From positions 1-20,241 of IMG/VR virus record IMGVR_UViG_3300044678_000042: a DNA stretch of 20,241 bases. One strand, given 5' to 3'. The notes under the pieces are model-generated. The model was not told the origin of the DNA and ran no database searches. It worked only from the letters and a program-made list of their open reading frames with translations. The position numbers were made by a program, and so were the translations under genes. Of this stretch, positions 15,780 to 20,241 are shown one piece after another. The stretch is from a virus. Every line of letters starts with the position of its first letter. The stretch's first letter is position 1.

Positions 15780-17534
15780 TTATGCTGCCCCGCCAATGGC
15801 GGCTAGTAGTTGGCCTATATCTGGACGTTGAGCAGCAGCGGGTGCGCCTCCTGGTTGTTCTGGAGTTGGCTGCGAGGCAGGGGCAGGGAGTGCTCCCGCT
15901 GCTGGAACTTGAGGTGCACCTGGCATTAGTTCTGGTGCTACTGGCATCTCTGGCGCAGGTTCTGGCGCAAATGCCTTACCAATAATAGTTTCTAGTTGAA
16001 GTCCCTTTTGGCGACCTTGGATAACTTCTGCGATACGCGTAATGATTTGCGAAGGATCCTGACCTTGCGCTGCAAGGGCTGGAATGGCTTGAGCATACTG
16101 AGCAACAGCCACCCGCAAAGAATCGCGCATTTCTTCGATATCAACACGTTGTTCCTCCTGCGTTACGTTTAACTCCATTGGAATCTCACGACGTACATAG
16201 TCACGAGATACGAGTTTATCTGAACGCATTTGTAGTAAAGCAATGATGGCACGGTTAGGATCCATACCAGACATAATGCCGTAGCGAACATCTACACCGT
16301 AATTGCCATCAATCTGCTTTGATGGAATGTACTTCATATTAAACGGAGTACCATCATCTACGCCCTTGATTTCCTTTTGCATAGAACCAAAGATCTTCTC
16401 ATCTACTTCAAAGCAAAGAGAAGCAAGGTCTGTAAACATACGAGCAAACTGTGCTTGTGCTGACTTAATCTGTGTATCAAAGCCTGCTTGTAGTGCTTGT
16501 ACACCGCGACCTGTAACGATAGATGCATCAATGTTACCTGAGCGAACCTCTGGGTAACGAGAACCTAAACGCAATTCACGCTCTAGTACACCTGACTCTG
16601 TAAAGACTCCAGGTGGTAGTTCCAAAGGAACACGGCGGATACCTTGTGGATTAGCAGAACGCATAATTGCATCTGGACCAAGTGCCAACTCTTGCACATC
16701 CTGTGGGATAGCAATAGGTGCTTGGATAGACTTTTCTGCTGCTTGAATCTGCAATACTGCAAAGCGAGCACGAGCAAGTTGAACTGATAACACATCATCA
16801 AACTGTCCACGTGCTTCACCATCAATAGATGAGCGCATAGCAACGTATGCCATACACTTACCAATAGGGTTTGGAATGTTTGAGAGTACTAGGTTCTTAC
16901 GCTCTGGAATAAAGATTAGATCCTGGTCTTTGTCGTGGTAGCGAACTAGTGACACATAAGGTGAGCCAGGAGAATAGACATTCTTTGGCATAATCTGGTC
17001 ATAGAACTCTGGGTACTGCATTGCAAGTGTCTCAGCATCAGATGCCATTACCTGCGTGAGCGAGACGGTACGACCAAATCTATCAATCTCAGGATAAGTA
17101 CCAAAAGGATTAAGCAAACGTATTCTCGGATTATTGGTTTCATAGTCCATCTCCACCATACCTGGCAACATACCGTAGGTGTTAAACCAATCAGCACCAG
17201 TATACATTTGAATTTGTAGTTCAGATGCGCTGATGTAATGGTTAACAATACGAGTACGTGTGTCTGCTGCTTTACGTGCTGAGTCTGAAACCATATTGGT
17301 TGCAGCGCAGTTAAATGATGGTAGCGGTGCCATTGCTTCTGCAAGGTCACGTGCTGCTACGTCAATAAAGTTAGCAACTAGAGGCTTTGGGTATTCCTCT
17401 GAAAACATTGCAGGGTAAACCTTGCTAATGTCTCCCTGACGTACAGAGAGCACATCACGCATTCTCTGGTCACGTGCGGAGTAGCGCGTCTGTAGGCGAT
17501 TAACCTTGGCTACTACCTCTTTAGTTGATAACAA
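15780..17534 (-). CDS. Portal protein
   Basis: A 584-residue protein following the terminase genes. The start is TTG at 17534, seven bases after AAGGAC; no nearer ATG preserves the N-terminus. The N-terminal half has RMRDVLSVRQGDISKVYPAM and FIDVAARDLAEAMAPLPSF, the pattern I recall from portals of actinobacterial phages. It continues with YFNTYG-like WFNTYGMLPGMVEMDY and the ARARFAVLQIQAAEKSIQAP helix. Around 325-370, SGNIDASIVTGRGVQALQAG then FDTQIKSAQAQFARMF fits the portal wing/stem region. Residues about 520-584 are a Pro/Ala/Gln-rich, probably disordered tail. The dodecamer would sit at one capsid vertex, be the docking site for terminase and form the DNA channel. Confidence 0.85.
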   Translation of the reverse strand: MLSTKEVVAKVNRLQTRYSARDQRMRDVLSVRQGDISKVYPAMFSEEYPKPLVANFIDVAARDLAEAMAPLPSFNCAATNMVSDSARKAADTRTRIVNHYISASELQIQMYTGADWFNTYGMLPGMVEMDYETNNPRIRLLNPFGTYPEIDRFGRTVSLTQVMASDAETLAMQYPEFYDQIMPKNVYSPGSPYVSLVRYHDKDQDLIFIPERKNLVLSNIPNPIGKCMAYVAMRSSIDGEARGQFDDVLSVQLARARFAVLQIQAAEKSIQAPIAIPQDVQELALGPDAIMRSANPQGIRRVPLELPPGVFTESGVLERELRLGSRYPEVRSGNIDASIVTGRGVQALQAGFDTQIKSAQAQFARMFTDLASLCFEVDEKIFGSMQKEIKGVDDGTPFNMKYIPSKQIDGNYGVDVRYGIMSGMDPNRAIIALLQMRSDKLVSRDYVRREIPMELNVTQEEQRVDIEEMRDSLRVAVAQYAQAIPALAAQGQDPSQIITRIAEVIQGRQKGLQLETIIGKAFAPEPAPEMPVAPELMPGAPQVPAAGALPAPASQPTPEQPGGAPAAAQRPDIGQLLAAIGGAA

Positions 17535-17543
17535 TTTAAGTCC

Positions 17544-17846
17544 TTATCCCTTGTATACGTTTGCGCCGTATTTCTTCTTAAGAATCTTAAGCATTGCTGC
17601 ATCTTGTGGAGTCATCTTTGTTTTAGCAGGTGCCTTAGTTGTTGTAGGCGTAGGAGTCTTAGTGGTCTTTGAAACTGCTGGGGCCTTTGGCTTTGTAGTA
17701 GTCTTTGGTTGAGACTTAATCATTGAATTAGAAACTTGTGGCTTACTAGAAGCAGAGCCAGTAATAACTACCTTTGCTGCTTGCTTTGCCTTTTCAGTTG
17801 TCTTTTTTAACATTGATGCAGGTACTTTCTTTTCCATATTTGGCAT
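17544..17846 (-). CDS. Lys/Thr/Pro-rich small protein between terminase and portal (100 aa)
   Basis: The chosen start is ATG 17846, directly after AAGGAGATAACA; an in-frame ATG at 17897 lies inside the terminase gene and lacks a comparable site. The protein begins MPNMEKKVPASMLKKTTEKA. Residues about 40-80 are a low-complexity Lys/Thr/Pro tract (KTTKTPTPTTTKAPAKTK) similar in style to histone-H1 tails, and it ends DAAMLKILKKKYGANVYKG. It is strongly basic and likely disordered apart from short end helices. It ends ten bases before the portal start. DNA binding during packaging is a plausible but unproven role; it could also stand in for a missing small terminase component. Confidence 0.72.
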   Translation of the reverse strand: MPNMEKKVPASMLKKTTEKAKQAAKVVITGSASSKPQVSNSMIKSQPKTTTKPKAPAVSKTTKTPTPTTTKAPAKTKMTPQDAAMLKILKKKYGANVYKG

Positions 17847-17858
17847 TGTTATCTCCTT
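17839..17858 (-). promoter_or_regulatory. Ribosome site plus start, copy 2 of a 20-bp repeat
   Basis: The minus strand reads AAGGAGATAACAATGCCAAA, identical to 3805-3824. Here it decides the start of the 100-aa Lys/Thr-rich protein and lies just after the terminase stop. Confidence 0.85.
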
Positions 17859-17859
17859 G

Positions 17860-19719
17860 TTAGATGAACGTACGATCTTTTTCTGCGAGCAGTTCATCTA
17901 TGTTGATAACTGTTCGTTTGCCTATCTCACTACGAGACAGGAATGGATTCTTCATATGGTGTGTCTTGTGCATACCTTGGTTGAGCATTTCACGGGCGCG
18001 GATCTCACAGAACCATAACGCCATCACCATATCGGTCTTACCCTTAGTAGTAGGCGACCAGGTAATTAGTTGCTCGATGAGCGCCTTAATGTTTTCAGTT
18101 TGGTCAGAAGGTAAATGAATAAGGTTGTCTCTGTGGTGTTTACCGTCGTGCTGCTTGGTGCCGAACAAAGTTGACATTGATGCAACACCGAAGCCTGAGT
18201 CCCACTTGTTGGATCCAGTATGGTGTTCCCGCAGTAGCACTCCTCTGGAGGCCAGGTTCTGACGGATTCCCTCATCTTGCGTAAGGAATGATTGGAATGC
18301 ATTCTTTTCTACAATCCACTCGGTGGGCTGGTATAGCGCAGTCCAGTCAAAGATTATCTGACGGATTGCAGCAGGCGTAGGACGAGTAATCTTAATAGCA
18401 TCAACGATATAGCGTTTATGACTAACCCGATCAATAGCGTAACAAACGACGGCTGTATCACCAACCATAGCGGGATCAAGACCACAAATAATTGAAAAGC
18501 CGCTAAGGTCACGCGGATGGCCTGGGTTACCAGGAACCAAGCGACCTGCTTTACGCATACCATCTATAGAACCTCGCACACATACTGGGTCAAAGATTGC
18601 ATCATCTGATATATCCTGCTGCTGGTAAACCAGCGCCCAGGTAGAAGCATCCATTGCTTGTCGTTCGTTGTAAAGGTTACGACCATTCCAGCGTGGGTAT
18701 AGTCCATCCTCATTCAAATCTGATTCCATCTGCCCATCAAAGGGAGCATCGGATGCTGGCCACAGGGTAACCCACTTGTCGGGGTCTTCGTGTGTCTCCA
18801 GTAATGCTGGCATTGCCAAGTACTTCCACGGTACTAGACCTCCAGGGTAGCGGTCCTCGGAGCGTAGTTCTTTGTAGAGATCAATTGCTGTAACGCGGGT
18901 ACCGATAATGATTAACTTACCAGTAGGGTTAAGACGAGAACGCACATCCTGGGTTAACCAGCGGATTTGCTTCTCAAACTCGTTGGCGTTCTTTAATGTC
19001 ACCGCATCGTCTACGATAATCATATCTGCACGCTTACCGTAGATCTGACCACCGATACCGACGGCTTCGATGTTTGGATCCTTTTCTGAGGATTCTCTCA
19101 GTTCATCACCAAAGGTCACACGGGTTGCTTGCCAAGAAGCGGTCTTAGAGTTAAACCCTACGCCAGCAGCGTAAGCCTGTTGCAGTGCTTCATAGTTAGG
19201 ATGAGTCAGGCGTTGCTTGATGGCGTAGAGAAAGTCTGCTGCTAGTTGCTGAGTCTGAGAGACAATCAGCACACGAAAGTTAGGGTTCTGACATACCTGC
19301 CAGGTAACGTAGTCAATAGTTACCGTCATTGACTTGGCGTGGTTGGGCGGGATATTGATAAGAATACGGTTACTAGCCAGCCCAGGTTCGTACTTCATAC
19401 TGGGATGTAGCCAACCAGGTTCTCTGCCTTCGATTACATCGATGAGGTTCTGCTGGTGTGGAAAAGTCTTGGAGTGTAGGTAGCGTTCACGGAACTCTGC
19501 AAAGGTCAAATCGTGGACATCGGATGAGGCAAAGTTCTTGTCCTTGAGTCCTAGGCGTGTTCGGTCCATCTTGTCTGCAAAGACCTTATCGGTCCTGCGG
19601 TAGTACTCGTAGGTCTTGTAGGATTTACCAGCAGCAGCCGTGGCTGCTTCGATGGTTAGGCCTTCTGCTACACCTGAAAGGATCAGACGCTTGGCGATGT
19701 CACTGGACTTCTCGGACAT
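17860..19719 (-). CDS. terL: Terminase large subunit with N-terminal helix-turn-helix-like segment
   Basis: A 619-residue packaging motor. ATG 19719 follows AGAGGAGACCAG. The ATPase domain has a Walker A-like PPNHAKSM at 124-131, Walker B MIIVDD at 233-238, and a coupling-type GTR at 273-275. The RNase-H-like nuclease shows Asp415 in GLDPA, Glu471 in VEKNAFQ and Asp563 in KTDMVMALW, the expected acidic triad. Residues about 1-58 (LILSGVAEGLTIEAATAAAG then KSYKTYEYYRRTDKVFADKM) look like a helix-turn-helix of the small-subunit kind, which most large subunits lack. It uses ATP to pump DNA through the portal and cuts concatemers. It is the first gene of the leftward operon, and no separate small subunit is visible in the window. 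Confidence 0.95.
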   Translation of the reverse strand: MSEKSSDIAKRLILSGVAEGLTIEAATAAAGKSYKTYEYYRRTDKVFADKMDRTRLGLKDKNFASSDVHDLTFAEFRERYLHSKTFPHQQNLIDVIEGREPGWLHPSMKYEPGLASNRILINIPPNHAKSMTVTIDYVTWQVCQNPNFRVLIVSQTQQLAADFLYAIKQRLTHPNYEALQQAYAAGVGFNSKTASWQATRVTFGDELRESSEKDPNIEAVGIGGQIYGKRADMIIVDDAVTLKNANEFEKQIRWLTQDVRSRLNPTGKLIIIGTRVTAIDLYKELRSEDRYPGGLVPWKYLAMPALLETHEDPDKWVTLWPASDAPFDGQMESDLNEDGLYPRWNGRNLYNERQAMDASTWALVYQQQDISDDAIFDPVCVRGSIDGMRKAGRLVPGNPGHPRDLSGFSIICGLDPAMVGDTAVVCYAIDRVSHKRYIVDAIKITRPTPAAIRQIIFDWTALYQPTEWIVEKNAFQSFLTQDEGIRQNLASRGVLLREHHTGSNKWDSGFGVASMSTLFGTKQHDGKHHRDNLIHLPSDQTENIKALIEQLITWSPTTKGKTDMVMALWFCEIRAREMLNQGMHKTHHMKNPFLSRSEIGKRTVINIDELLAEKDRTFI

Positions 19720-19737
19720 CTGGTCTCCTCTAATAGA

Positions 19738-19750
19738 GCGCCGAAGGCGC
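19738..19750 (-). other. Leader hairpin ahead of terL
   Basis: GCGCC and GGCGC form a perfect 5-bp stem with a 3-base loop, ending about 8 bases before the ribosome site of terL. A second inverted repeat (GTAAAA/TTTTAC, 19751-19765) abuts it. It could affect ribosome access or mRNA stability. Confidence 0.45.
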
Positions 19751-19807
19751 GTAAAAAAATTTTACTGGGGAAGAGATCTCTATACTGGAGATAGAACTAT
19801 CCCCACT

Positions 19808-19828
19808 AAAAGCGGTGCCGTGCACCGC
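19808..19828 (-). terminator. Possible intrinsic terminator in the terL leader
   Basis: On the minus strand, GCGGTGC and GCACCGC make a perfect 7-bp GC-rich stem with a 3-base loop, followed directly by TTTT. The U-run is short. It points toward terL about 90 bases before its start, so late transcription would have to begin after it or read through it. Confidence 0.4.
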
Positions 19829-19877
19829 ACAGTTCGGGCTTGACGCCCGAGCAAGCCGAGAGCGCAGCGAGGGGTAA

Positions 19878-19924
19878 GTTGGTGCTCGTCCTAGGGGGAC
19901 TCGCGTAGTGCCAACGTAGCGAGT
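19878..19924 (+). other. Interleaved stems, possible pseudoknot or switch
   Basis: GTTGGTGCT (19878-19886) can pair with AGTGCCAAC (19907-19915) through 9 pairs including two G-U, read as plus-strand RNA. ACTCGC (19899-19904) pairs perfectly with GCGAGT (19919-19924). The second stem starts inside the loop of the first and ends outside it. This could be a pseudoknot, two alternative folds, or chance. Confidence 0.3.
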
Positions 19925-20023
19925 ATCGGTCGTAAAACTAGTACTGGTTCGTTTTACTCCCTACTATATATAAGGCAGAAAAAATAACCGATTTCCCGTC
20001 TACGGTAGATTTTATTTACGTTT

Positions 20024-20039
20024 TGTGACCAAGGTCACT
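20024..20039. promoter_or_regulatory. CRP/GlxR-like operator
   Basis: TGTGACCAAGGTCACT matches the CRP-family site TGTGA-N6-TCACA in nine of ten defined positions, and its arms GTGACC/GGTCAC form a perfect 6-2-6 inverted repeat. In Actinobacteria such sites are bound by GlxR/Crp. A phage repressor operator of the same form is an alternative. Confidence 0.45.
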
Positions 20040-20177
20040 AAGAATATGTGTACAAATTAGGACATTACGGGTGGTCTCACTTTAGCGTATATTTTTTGTT
20101 GGGGAGTATGTATGTAGTGGTGTCGGAACTTAACACCTAGGGGAGGGCTTTTGCGACACGCCCGACCGCGTTGCCAA

Positions 20178-20211
20178 CTGTCCACAGCCTGTGGATAACC
20201 CTGTGGATAAC
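20178..20211. promoter_or_regulatory. DnaA-box cluster with a 12-bp tandem repeat
   Basis: Two exact TTATCCACA boxes lie on the minus strand (20190-20198 and 20202-20210), inside a perfect tandem repeat of CCTGTGGATAAC (20188-20199 and 20200-20211). A third, CTGTCCACA (20178-20186) on the plus strand, differs by one base from the TTGTCCACA box of actinobacteria. CCACAG/CTGTGG also forms an inverted repeat between boxes one and two. AT-rich bases follow (TTTATAGAATAAAA). This resembles an origin or a DnaA-regulated site; function is inferred. Confidence 0.65.
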
Positions 20212-20241
20212 TTTATAGAATAAAAGAGGGCGGGCAGTACT

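Larger units (their letters stand above)
19720..20241. other. Gene-free control region upstream of terminase
   Basis: About 520 bases without a credible ORF on either strand. It holds a leader hairpin next to terL, a terminator-like hairpin, several perfect inverted repeats, two interleaved stems, a TGTGA-N6-TCAC palindrome, and DnaA-box-like repeats at the right edge. AT-rich stretches around 19960-20020 and 20085-20100 could contain promoters (for example TATAGT on the minus strand near 19965), but I find no convincing -35/-10 pair. Genes to the right of the window may be divergent, in which case this is a shared control region or origin. Confidence 0.7.

Noticed and set aside
17847-17897. 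Upstream ATG start (17897) for the 100-aa Lys/Thr-rich protein
   Set aside because: It lies inside the terminase reading frame, has no good ribosome site, and the ATG at 17846 follows an ideal AAGGAGATAACA.
20108-20140. Ten-residue plus-strand ORF after GGGGAGT in the control region
   Set aside because: Too short and without any supporting signal besides a purine-rich stretch; it may be a leader peptide but nothing shows it.
19720-20241. tRNA or cos/att site in the control region
   Set aside because: No cloverleaf with a T-loop GTTCGAAT-like motif is seen, and a single window cannot show genome ends or a matching att core.

Overview
The window looks like the late (packaging, head and virion) region of a tailed double-stranded DNA phage. 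Every convincing gene lies on the minus strand, so the operon reads from right to left. Terminase large subunit, portal, scaffold and an N4-gp56-type major capsid protein are recognisable. No bacterial chromosomal gene, tRNA, integrase, IS element or CRISPR array is visible. Many small virion-associated proteins resemble, from memory, uncharacterised families common in phages of Actinobacteria, and base composition looks moderate by eye. An actinobacterial host is therefore my best guess, but it is inference.

Layout, in transcription order. (1) 20241-19720: a gene-free control region of about 520 bp. It holds a cluster of DnaA-box-like sequences, a CRP/GlxR-like palindrome, several stem-loops and a possible minus-strand terminator. 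(2) 19719-14979: terminase large subunit with an extra N-terminal helix-turn-helix-like segment, a Lys/Thr-rich small protein, the portal, and three small proteins. (3) 14979-6289: four large, tightly coupled virion-type genes (1611, 251, 557 and 474 aa). They sit where they could encode internal or ejected proteins, between portal and scaffold. (4) 6160-4482: scaffold and major capsid protein, the latter with an inserted beta-rich domain. (5) 4418-2959: two small post-capsid proteins, then a run of five very small proteins, four of them strongly basic, joined mostly by one-base TAATG overlaps. (6) 2948-1052: two small structural proteins and a collagen-like fibre whose Gly-X-Y repeats are dominated by Thr in the Y position. 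(7) 1042 to the left edge: a GT4-family glycosyltransferase, cut off by the window edge.

How the parts may work together. Terminase and portal package DNA into a shell built by scaffold and capsid protein. The large helical proteins are candidates for a core or ejection apparatus, since no tail tube or tape measure is visible here. The collagen-like fibre and the small beta proteins beside it probably decorate the particle or contact the host. The adjacent glycosyltransferase could add sugar to the Thr-rich collagen repeats, which I regard as the most interesting testable idea. Five small ORFs (2959-3123, 3398-3568, 3568-3690, 3690-3812, 15624-15764) were found by direct reading, and two starts (6160 and 17846) were moved downstream on ribosome-site evidence.
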